A DNA stretch of 8,884 nucleotides from Paramuribaculum sp. (GTDB lineage Bacteria; Bacteroidota; Bacteroidia; Bacteroidales; Muribaculaceae). The DNA is taken from NCBI GenBank assembly GCA_029051965.1, contig JAIDJZ010000055.1:1-8884 (forward strand). Reading direction: 5' to 3'. The notes beneath the pieces were generated by a model. It had not been told where the DNA came from. It did not search any database and saw only the letters and a list, made by a program, of their open reading frames with translations. Shown piece by piece: positions 1-5,846 of the stretch; the stretch's first letter is position 1, and each line of letters opens with the position of its first letter. The position numbers and the translations under genes are program-made.

Positions 1-1
1 G

Positions 2-1834
2 CGCAGCACACGGCCGTTCGGAGGCGTTCAGCTGCTTCTGATCGGCGACTTGCGTCAGCTTGCGCCGGTTGTCAGGTATTGCGAGTGGTCTATTCTGAAA
101 GAGGTCTATCCGACGCCGTACTTCTACGAGAGTCTTGCGCTGAAAGAGGCAGGTTATCTTTCTGTCGAATTGCAGAAGGTCTATCGTCAGGCCGATCCGG
201 AGTTTGTCAGCCTGCTCAACGAGGTGCGCGATGGCCGCCCCTCGGTTTCAACTCTCGTTGCGCTGGACGAAAAGTTTGATAGCTATCAAAGCCGTTCGGT
301 GCCGGAAGGCAGTATCCGTCTGACGACCCACAATCAGGCGGCAACGCAGGTTAATGAGAGTCGTCTGGCTCAGCTCTCCGGTGAAGAGGCCGTTTATGAG
401 GCTGAGGTGACCGGGGAGTTCCCTGACTACTCATATCCCGTTGACTATAATCTGCGGCTCAAGGAGGGTGCGCAGGTGATGTTTCTTCGCAATGACTCCG
501 GAGAGAACCGCCGGTTCTATAACGGAATGATCGCGACGGTTGTCTCTCTTTCGCCCGATGCTGTGACGGTCATGCCGGTAGGCGGCGATCAGGCTGTCTG
601 TGTGGAAAAGGCGGAATGGGAAAACCTGCGTTATGTCGTCAATGACGATGACGGATCTGTAAGTCAGGTCGTGGATGGTGTTTTCAGGCAATATCCTCTT
701 CGCCTTGCGTGGGCGATCACGATTCATAAAAGTCAGGGCTTGACATTTGACAACGCTGTTATTGACGCGTCTTCGTCCTTTGCTCCCGGGCAGGTTTATG
801 TCGCATTGAGCCGGTGTCGGTCGCTCGATGGGCTATTCCTCAGCAGCCGGATCGGACGTGAGGCGATTTTAGTGGATCGCAATGTCAATGATTTCATGAA
901 TGAGTGTGGGCGATCGAAGCCTGACGGGGAGACTGTCAGCGCGCTCGAACGCGACTATACACGACGCTGTCTGGCAGATCTTTTTGAATTCCGGGAGACC
1001 GGACGTCTGCTGAATTATTTCCTGCGGGCTGTCGATGAATTTGTCCTGCCGGTTTATCCTGAGTCAAAAAATCTGATAACTAAGAGTAATAAACTCTTTT
1101 CTGAGGAGATTCTTGCAGTGGCCGAGCGTTTTGTCGACCGCTATGCATCGGAATCCGCTGTCCCTTACTTTGCAAACGGATTGCCTGAAGGTCTTTCCGG
1201 GAGAATCAGAAAAGGTTGTGATTATTTTGTCGGTCATCTTGATGTCCTTTCAGAACTGTTGCTTTCGATTCCGGTGAAGGTCGACAATAAAGTCTACAGC
1301 AGGCGTTTGAAGAAGACTTTTGACGATCTGGTTGTCATTCTTGCCTTTAAGCGCAATCTGCTTAGTCGCATGACAGAGTCGGAGTTCACTTCCTCCGTCT
1401 ACATTCTGAACCGTTCGAAAGCTTTGGTCGATGCGGAGAAGGGCGTTCTTGCTTCCGCATCGAAAAAGAAACGTTCACGGGAGAGTGACAGTGGTAAGGA
1501 GAAGCCAAAAAAGGAGAAGAAGCCGAAAGGCTATTCCATACGTATCACGTTTGATCTCTATCGGGATGGCTTGAGTCTGGAGGAGATTGCCGAAAGCAGG
1601 TCGCTGACTCTCCAGACGATTGCGAGCCATATGGCGGATGTCGTAAGAAACGGAGAAATAGAGCTGTCTGAGGTCGTTCCGGCAGAGATTGTCTCGGAGG
1701 TTGAAGCGGTTATGGCGATAGAGGACCGCGACATGCGTAATGACCGGCTGTCGCGCCTGAATGCGATCTATCCTCGTCATCTGATCACGATTGCCTATAA
1801 AGTGAAGTCGTCATCCGCAGTCAGTCAGACGTAA
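2..1834 (+). CDS. Pif1/RecD-like superfamily 1 DNA helicase with C-terminal helix-turn-helix domain, 5'-truncated by the window edge
   Basis: This is an ATP-dependent DNA helicase of the Pif1/RecD2 type, expected to unwind DNA 5'-3' in the cytoplasm. About 610 residues are visible and the frame stays open to the left edge, so the Walker A and DEAD-like motifs lie outside. The first visible motif is GDLRQLAPV (visible residues about 15-23, motif III). Next come LTTHNQAATQVN, the Pif1-typical LKEGAQVMFLRN, the NGMIATV segment, motif V (AITIHKSQGLTFD) and motif VI (GQVYVALSRCRSL). After the helicase core comes a helical region, then a Lys/Arg-rich linker (about 1459-1530). The last 90 residues or so resemble the HTH_40 domain found at the C-terminus of some RecQ helicases (GLSLEEIAESRSLTLQTIASH). 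The TTG at 50 sits inside motif III and is not a start. The gene ends at a strong terminator and has no downstream partner on its strand. The family call is firm; the substrate is unknown. Confidence 0.9.
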   Translation, partial: RSTRPFGGVQLLLIGDLRQLAPVVRYCEWSILKEVYPTPYFYESLALKEAGYLSVELQKVYRQADPEFVSLLNEVRDGRPSVSTLVALDEKFDSYQSRSVPEGSIRLTTHNQAATQVNESRLAQLSGEEAVYEAEVTGEFPDYSYPVDYNLRLKEGAQVMFLRNDSGENRRFYNGMIATVVSLSPDAVTVMPVGGDQAVCVEKAEWENLRYVVNDDDGSVSQVVDGVFRQYPLRLAWAITIHKSQGLTFDNAVIDASSSFAPGQVYVALSRCRSLDGLFLSSRIGREAILVDRNVNDFMNECGRSKPDGETVSALERDYTRRCLADLFEFRETGRLLNYFLRAVDEFVLPVYPESKNLITKSNKLFSEEILAVAERFVDRYASESAVPYFANGLPEGLSGRIRKGCDYFVGHLDVLSELLLSIPVKVDNKVYSRRLKKTFDDLVVILAFKRNLLSRMTESEFTSSVYILNRSKALVDAEKGVLASASKKKRSRESDSGKEKPKKEKKPKGYSIRITFDLYRDGLSLEEIAESRSLTLQTIASHMADVVRNGEIELSEVVPAEIVSEVEAVMAIEDRDMRNDRLSRLNAIYPRHLITIAYKVKSSSAVSQT

Positions 1835-1854
1835 GGTGTTCCGACCAAAAACAA

Positions 1855-1890
1855 AAAGACGCATCGCCCTTTGACAGGAGATGCGTCTTT
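1855..1890. terminator. Bidirectional rho-independent terminator between convergent genes
   Basis: An 11-bp perfect stem (AAAGACGCATC at 1855-1865, GATGCGTCTTT at 1880-1890) encloses a 14-nt loop. Read on the + strand the stem ends in TCTTT and is followed by GTTATTT, serving the helicase gene. Read on the - strand it is followed by a better T-rich tract (TCTTTTTGTTTTT), serving the META lipoprotein gene. It sits 20 bp after the helicase stop and 36 bp before the lipoprotein stop codon. Confidence 0.88.
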
Positions 1891-1926
1891 GTTATTTCCG
1901 AGGTTGTCGTTGCTGTCTTCGGGATC

Positions 1927-2787
1927 TCAGCGCAACTGGATGCGTTCGATGGTGACAACTGTGTTGCCGGCTTCATCTTTCAGCTCGGCTCCGGCGAGAT
2001 TGCCGGTGGGGAATACGGTGACAACCTCGCTCAGTGCCTTGAGCAGTGCGCTTTCGGTCTGGATGTCGGGGCATGTCATCCGAGTGGTGGCCATCTGCGT
2101 GAAGCTCATGGAATTCTGTCTGTCAGGATTCATGGTGATTTTGCCGTTCATTGTGTTGCAGCCGACCGAACCGTGGATTTTCTGTTCGGGTGTGTCGAAG
2201 ATGAGTGTCATCGGTTCGGCAGTAGTAACTTTTTCGCCGTTGATTTCAGTGACTTTCCATGAACCGTTTATGAAATTGAGGTCGTACTTTCTCAGCACCA
2301 TGAGAGTCGAGTCGTTGGCGTTCTTCATGTTGAGCAGATAGTCTTCGCCAATTTTATCGAGTTCGAATTTTCCGACATTGTTGAGAGCGAGAGCCATACC
2401 CATTTCATACGGTGCATCGTGGCAAAGGCGCAGAGTCGAAATGAGTTCTGACGATCTGGCCATTTTTCCGCCGGGAGTAATGGTGTAGGTACCGTTGATT
2501 ACATTACATCCGTCGTTGGCATAGGCTTTGACGAGATTGGTTTCCTTGTCGAGGTTTTCTCCGTCGAAGATTACGAAGGGACGGTTTGATCCGGTGACGA
2601 CCTGGTCTCCGACCTTATATGCGATCCACTCGCCGTAGATTACTTTGTGAACAGCAGCATTGGACTGACCGGCAGTCTTGACCTCAACAGGACCGGCTAC
2701 GTTGACAGTCTTGCTGGCGGTTTTGCAGGAGGCTACGCTCAGGAGCAGGGCAGAAGCAGCGATGGCTGCTATAGAGTAAGTTTTCAT
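1927..2787 (-). CDS. Lipoprotein with two tandem META (HslJ-like, DUF306) domains
   Basis: A predicted secreted lipoprotein of 286 residues. The N-terminus is a signal peptide ending in the lipobox VASC, with Cys21 as the lipidation site, so the protein should be anchored in the envelope. Two META-like repeats follow. Domain 1 spans about residues 50-168 and opens with YGEWIAYKVG. Domain 2 spans about 172-284 and opens with NGSWKVTEINGEKV, with the typical VGCNTMNG and TTRMTCPD motifs. Each domain carries one cysteine pair at nearly equal spacing (Cys94/Cys122 and Cys210/Cys239), which could form a disulfide in each. META domains occur in E. coli HslJ, linked to heat shock and novobiocin resistance, but the biochemical role is not settled. 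Domain 2 fits the family better than domain 1. The start at 2785-2787 is the only one giving the signal peptide; there is no Shine-Dalgarno. It is divergent from the CHR operon and appears monocistronic. Confidence 0.88.
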   Translation of the reverse strand: MKTYSIAAIAASALLLSVASCKTASKTVNVAGPVEVKTAGQSNAAVHKVIYGEWIAYKVGDQVVTGSNRPFVIFDGENLDKETNLVKAYANDGCNVINGTYTITPGGKMARSSELISTLRLCHDAPYEMGMALALNNVGKFELDKIGEDYLLNMKNANDSTLMVLRKYDLNFINGSWKVTEINGEKVTTAEPMTLIFDTPEQKIHGSVGCNTMNGKITMNPDRQNSMSFTQMATTRMTCPDIQTESALLKALSEVVTVFPTGNLAGAELKDEAGNTVVTIERIQLR

Positions 2788-2898
2788 CAGTTTCGTTAGG
2801 TTATGTTTTTAGATTCTTAATAAAAAAATTGTGAAGAACCTCGGGGGCCTACTTATAGATAGAAAAAATCAGCTTCAAATTTGTTCGGATATGAATTG

Positions 2899-2906
2899 CA
2901 AAATTA
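2899..2906 (-). promoter_or_regulatory. Predicted -7 box of the META lipoprotein promoter
   Basis: On the - strand this reads TAATTTTG, an exact match to the Bacteroidota -7 consensus TAnnTTTG. A -33 TTTG about 20 bp upstream is not present (the strand reads TTAC there), so it would be a weak promoter or one helped by a regulator. It predicts a leader of roughly 100 nt for the lipoprotein gene. The box lies inside the left arm of the inverted repeat at 2896-2938. Confidence 0.5.
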
Positions 2907-2927
2907 GTGAAAAAACAGGATTTTTTG

Positions 2928-2935
2928 TAATTTTG
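2928..2935 (+). promoter_or_regulatory. Predicted -7 box of the CHR-folC operon promoter
   Basis: TAATTTTG matches the Bacteroidota -7 consensus TAnnTTTG on the + strand. Twenty bp upstream is TTAG (2904-2907), a poor -33 element. The predicted transcript starts near 2942, giving a leader of about 20 nt before the ATG at 2962. It lies in the right arm of the same inverted repeat that carries the lipoprotein -7 box. Confidence 0.5.
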
Positions 2936-2961
2936 CAAGCATTTTTTCATAGACATAGGAA

Positions 2962-3552
2962 ATGAACATTTTATCCGGTCTGTTCTGGACTTTTTTTAAA
3001 ATCGGAGCCTTTACATTCGGCGGAGGGTGGGCGATGATCTCAATCATTGAAAAGGAGATCGTAGACAAACACCGATGGCTTGACCGTCAGGAATTTCTCG
3101 ATCTGCTGGCTGTGGCTCAGTCGCTGCCCGGCATTCTTGCCGTCAATATCGCTGTCGCTATCGGCGACAAACTGCGTGGCCTCAGGGGTGCCATTGTCGC
3201 GGCGATGGGATCGATCCTCCCGTCGTTTACGATGATCCTGTTCATAGCGATATTCCTGACGCCTGATCTGATCAAAAACAATGAGACTCTCAACGCTGTG
3301 TTCATGGGTATCAGGCCGGCGGTTGTGGCTCTTATCGTTGCGCCTGTGCTGACTACGTCCCGTTCGGCCGGAATCGGATGGAAGACGGTTGCGATCCCAG
3401 TTTTTGTGGCTCTGCTCATCTGGTCGAAACTGCCGGTTGTGTCAAATCCCATTCTTTACATATTGTTAGGCGGAGCTGGCGGCTATTTTTATCTTGTCCG
3501 TCAGTCGAAAAAAATCAGAAGCGGCGTTGCCGGAAAGGAGGATGAAAAATGA
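2962..3552 (+). CDS. chrA: Chromate transporter (CHR family), half-size subunit 1
   Basis: An inner-membrane protein of 196 residues with a single CHR domain (Pfam Chromate_transp). Half-size CHR proteins are usually encoded as adjacent pairs thought to act together like one full-length ChrA. Family marks are the amphipathic N-terminal segment with FTFGGGWAM (residues 17-25) and the conserved turn QSLPGILAVN (53-62). Hydrophobic stretches follow at about 76-99, 115-131, 143-155 and 161-178, and the tail is charged and cytoplasmic-like (RQSKKIRSG...KEDEK). In the conserved turn the usual PGP is replaced by PGI, so the two halves of this pair are not equivalent. The start at 2962 follows AGGA with very short spacing. 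The stop overlaps the next start in ATGA, so translation is probably coupled. Chromate export is the textbook role of characterised members; the physiological substrate in a gut anaerobe is uncertain. Confidence 0.9.
   Translation: MNILSGLFWTFFKIGAFTFGGGWAMISIIEKEIVDKHRWLDRQEFLDLLAVAQSLPGILAVNIAVAIGDKLRGLRGAIVAAMGSILPSFTMILFIAIFLTPDLIKNNETLNAVFMGIRPAVVALIVAPVLTTSRSAGIGWKTVAIPVFVALLIWSKLPVVSNPILYILLGGAGGYFYLVRQSKKIRSGVAGKEDEK
3535..3541 (+). promoter_or_regulatory. Strong Shine-Dalgarno sequence for the second CHR gene
   Basis: AAGGAGG lies 7 nt before the ATG at 3549, an ideal Shine-Dalgarno match inside the last codons (Lys-Glu-Asp) of the upstream gene. It supports the start at 3549. No other start in this window has a comparable site. 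Confidence 0.6.
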
Positions 3553-4118
3553 TTTATCTGAAACTCATATGGGGTTACCTTAAGATCGGACTGTTTGGCT
3601 TCGGCGGCGGTTATGCGATGCTTGCATTGATCGAACGGATCATTGTCGGTTCGGGGTGGATCACGGAACAGATGTTTACCGACATCGTGGCTATCTCGCA
3701 GATGACTCCCGGGCCGATCGGAATTAACTCCGCGACCTATATCGGTTATGTGGCTCCGGCGCAGTCTTCGCCTGAGTTCGCTTCTCCATTGTGGGGACTC
3801 CTCGGAAGTGTGGTCTGCACGCTTGTGGTGGTCGTGCCGTCGTTTATACTGACAATCTACATGAGTCATCTGATCCACCGCCATCGCGAGAGCCTCATCG
3901 TGAAGGGAATCTTTGCCGGTCTGCGTCCGGTCGTGGTCGGACTTATTGGCTCTGCGGCCCTGCTGCTGATGAATTCCGCAAATTTCGGAGAGGAAACGTC
4001 GCAGATCGTCACATCTGTGCTGATCTGTGCGGGAGCATTTGTAGGAGTCTACTGGCTTAAGGTCCATCCGATTCTGGTCATTTTGCTTGCCGGTCTCGCC
4101 GGATACATTATTTATTGA
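3549..4118 (+). CDS. chrA: Chromate transporter (CHR family), half-size subunit 2
   Basis: The partner half of the CHR pair, 189 residues and very hydrophobic. It repeats the architecture of its upstream neighbour. FGFGGGYAM is at residues 16-24, and the canonical turn QMTPGPIGIN at 51-60 carries the PGP that the first half lacks. Hydrophobic segments follow at about 82-105, 118-141, 152-168 and 173-188. An insert with APAQSSPEFASP (69-80) sits between the turn and the next membrane segment. The protein ends directly after its last membrane segment (YIIY). The start overlaps the upstream stop by ATGA and has a strong Shine-Dalgarno, so the two subunits should be made together. Known family members move chromate, perhaps by proton symport; the pairing into one transporter is established for short CHR proteins elsewhere and inferred here. 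Confidence 0.9.
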   Translation: MIYLKLIWGYLKIGLFGFGGGYAMLALIERIIVGSGWITEQMFTDIVAISQMTPGPIGINSATYIGYVAPAQSSPEFASPLWGLLGSVVCTLVVVVPSFILTIYMSHLIHRHRESLIVKGIFAGLRPVVVGLIGSAALLLMNSANFGEETSQIVTSVLICAGAFVGVYWLKVHPILVILLAGLAGYIIY

Positions 4119-4150
4119 ATTCAAACATGACACTCTAAATGGGTCATTAA

Positions 4151-5455
4151 ATGATGACATATCAGGAAACAGTTGAATTTTTGTTCGGCCAGCTGCCGAT
4201 GTTTCAGCGTGAAGGAGCCGCCGCATATAAACCGGGGCTTGAAACGGTGGCCGCTCTTGCCGCTGCATTCGGAAACCCTCATGAGAATCTTAAGGTCATA
4301 CATGTGGCAGGAACCAATGGCAAAGGGTCGACAGCCCACACAATTGCGGCTATTCTTCAGGCAGCCGGTTATAGTGTCGGACTCTTCACATCTCCTCACC
4401 TGCTTGATTTTCGCGAACGCATACGTGTCAACGGTGAGATGGTTTCCCGCGAGGAAGTCGTTTCGTTTGTGGACCGCTACCGGAAGATGGATCTCGGAAT
4501 CCGTCCGACTTTTTTTGAGCTGTCGACAGTGATGGCTTTTGACTGTTTCTCGCGCGGCAAAGTCGATTTTGCAGTCATCGAGGTCGGGCTTGGAGGACGT
4601 CTTGATTCGACAAATATTGTCAGACCGGTTTTGTCAGTCATTACAAATATTTCTCTTGACCATACTTCTCTTCTCGGCCATACGGAGCAGGAGATCGCTT
4701 TTGAAAAGGCCGGCATAATTAAGCCGGGCATCCCTGTCGTTGTCGGAGAGTCGGATGGAGTTGTCCGCGATTGCTTCGCTTCAATAGCGGCGGAGAGAGC
4801 TGCGCCGGTCACATATGCTGATGAGTCAGGAGAGATCGTCGCTTCCGAACGGCGCAATGAGGGTCTGGTATATTCTACCCGCAGTTTTGGCATAGTTCGT
4901 GGCGAGCTTGCCGGAGACTGTCAGATAAACAATGCCCGGACAATTCTCGAGGCGGTGAAGATCCTGAATGAGATAGAGGGTCTTGATCTTTCGGCTGAGC
5001 ATATCTGTGCCGGAATGGGCAACGTGTGTCGTCTTACGGGGCTGATGGGTCGCTGGATGCAGCTCTGTGATGCCCCGCTGACGGTCTGTGACACTGGCCA
5101 CAATCCCGGCGGATGGGATTATCTCGCTCCTCAGATAGCGCGCCATGACGGAAGGAAGCACGTTGTCATCGGATTTGTCAATGATAAGGATGTGGACACG
5201 GTCCTTGAGAAGTTGACACGGATAGAAAATGTCGGGTTTTATTTCACGCAGCCTTCGACTCCGCGGCGGATGCCTTCGGCGGAGCTTCAGAAGAAAGCGG
5301 CTGTATTCGGACTAAGTGGCGAGGCGTTCGACAGTGTTGACGCTGCTGTAGAGAAGGCCCTTGCCGAAGTTGTCGACAAGGGCTCGGAAATGGTGTTTAT
5401 CGGGGGCAGCACTTTTGTCGTGGCTGACTACCTCTCTTCGAGGGACTCCCGATGA
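4151..5455 (+). CDS. folC: Folylpolyglutamate synthase / dihydrofolate synthase
   Basis: A cytoplasmic Mur-ligase-type enzyme that adds glutamate to folates and, in bifunctional members, to dihydropteroate; 434 residues, the normal length. The ATP loop is GTNGKGS (residues 54-60). It is followed by the folate-site stretch SPHLLDFRERIRVNG (81-95), TFFELST (120-126), EVGLGGRLDSTN (144-155) and SLDHTSLLG (169-176). Next comes FEKAGIIKPG, where Lys186 is the residue usually carbamylated in this family. The C-terminal glutamate-ligase domain has TGLMGRW (296-302), DTGHNPGG (314-321) and FIGGSTFVVAD (416-426). All key motifs are intact. Two ATG codons are adjacent (4151, 4154) and the choice does not change the protein materially. 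It lies 32 bp after the CHR pair with no terminator between, so cotranscription is likely. Its stop is 12 bp from the convergent ridA stop. Whether it has both activities cannot be read from the sequence. Confidence 0.95.
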   Translation: MMTYQETVEFLFGQLPMFQREGAAAYKPGLETVAALAAAFGNPHENLKVIHVAGTNGKGSTAHTIAAILQAAGYSVGLFTSPHLLDFRERIRVNGEMVSREEVVSFVDRYRKMDLGIRPTFFELSTVMAFDCFSRGKVDFAVIEVGLGGRLDSTNIVRPVLSVITNISLDHTSLLGHTEQEIAFEKAGIIKPGIPVVVGESDGVVRDCFASIAAERAAPVTYADESGEIVASERRNEGLVYSTRSFGIVRGELAGDCQINNARTILEAVKILNEIEGLDLSAEHICAGMGNVCRLTGLMGRWMQLCDAPLTVCDTGHNPGGWDYLAPQIARHDGRKHVVIGFVNDKDVDTVLEKLTRIENVGFYFTQPSTPRRMPSAELQKKAAVFGLSGEAFDSVDAAVEKALAEVVDKGSEMVFIGGSTFVVADYLSSRDSR

Positions 5456-5467
5456 AGTCAGTTGCTG

Positions 5468-5842
5468 TTATTTCGCGGCGATAGTCTCGATTTCGACGAG
5501 CACCTGCTTGGGAAGCTCTTTGACAGCCACAGCTGAACGGGCAGGGAAGGGTGCTGTGAAATTCTGGGCGTAGACCTCGTTCATCGGAGCGAAGAGGCTC
5601 ATGTCGGCGAGGAAAACGGTTGTTTTGATGACATTGTCCATAGTCATTCCTGCCTCAGCAAGAATCGCTTTGATGTTGGCGATCGACTGGGCTGTCTGAG
5701 CCTCGATGCCTTCGGGGATCGATCCGTCAGCCGGATTGACCGGAATCTGGCCCGAAATGAAAAGAAGATCACCTACGGAAATTGCCTGACTGTAGGGGCC
5801 AATGGCTCCCGGAGCATTTGTTGTTGCGATTTGTTTTTTCAT
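5468..5842 (-). CDS. ridA: 2-iminobutanoate/2-iminopropanoate deaminase (RidA / YjgF / UK114 family)
   Basis: A small cytoplasmic enzyme, usually a trimer, that hydrolyses reactive enamine/imine intermediates released by PLP enzymes such as threonine dehydratase. The 124-residue protein closely tracks E. coli RidA. Visible marks are the N-terminal NAPGAIGPYSQA with Tyr17, SGQIPVNP with Gly31, KTTVFLADM, FPARSAVAV with Arg102 (equivalent to the carboxylate-binding Arg105) and VEIETIA with Glu117 (equivalent to Glu120). The position of E. coli Cys107 is Ala104 here; this is not an essential residue. The catalytic set indicates an active RidA-subfamily member rather than an inactive paralog. It begins 4 bp after the yihY stop, so it is the second gene of that operon. 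It has no Shine-Dalgarno, only an A-rich stretch before the ATG. No terminator is visible after it. Confidence 0.95.
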   Translation of the reverse strand: MKKQIATTNAPGAIGPYSQAISVGDLLFISGQIPVNPADGSIPEGIEAQTAQSIANIKAILAEAGMTMDNVIKTTVFLADMSLFAPMNEVYAQNFTAPFPARSAVAVKELPKQVLVEIETIAAK

Positions 5843-5846
5843 TTTT

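Larger units (their letters stand above)
2896..2938. repeat. Perfect 11-bp inverted repeat spanning the divergent promoters
   Basis: TTGCAAAATTA (2896-2906) and TAATTTTGCAA (2928-2938) are exact reverse complements separated by 21 bp. The spacer itself has a run of six A (2910-2915) facing a run of six T (2921-2926), almost in register. Each arm contains the -7 box for one direction. It could be a shared operator, or simply two near-identical promoter cores facing away from each other. Confidence 0.7.

Noticed and set aside
50..52. TTG as a start codon for the helicase gene
   Set aside because: It falls within the helicase motif GDLRQLAPV and the frame continues upstream to the window edge with good family sequence, so it is an internal Leu codon.
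1871..2341. A + strand frame over the META lipoprotein gene
   Set aside because: Ser/Leu-rich shadow with no family features; it begins inside the terminator loop.
2788..2895. A riboswitch or structured RNA in the long META lipoprotein leader
   Set aside because: The leader is A/T-rich with only one short G/C patch (2839-2850); I could not draw a stable multi-stem fold or match a known class.
4127..4147. A small stem (ATGAC/GTCAT) and a three-codon ATG-ACA-CTC-TAA mini-frame just before folC
   Set aside because: Only 5 bp of pairing and a trivially short frame; expected by chance in a 32-bp gap.
3501..4268. A 255-residue open frame antisense to the second CHR gene
   Set aside because: It is longer than the gene it opposes, but the protein is rich in Arg, His and Asp with no recognisable domain or signal, and the + strand gene has strong family motifs. 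It is a shadow frame.
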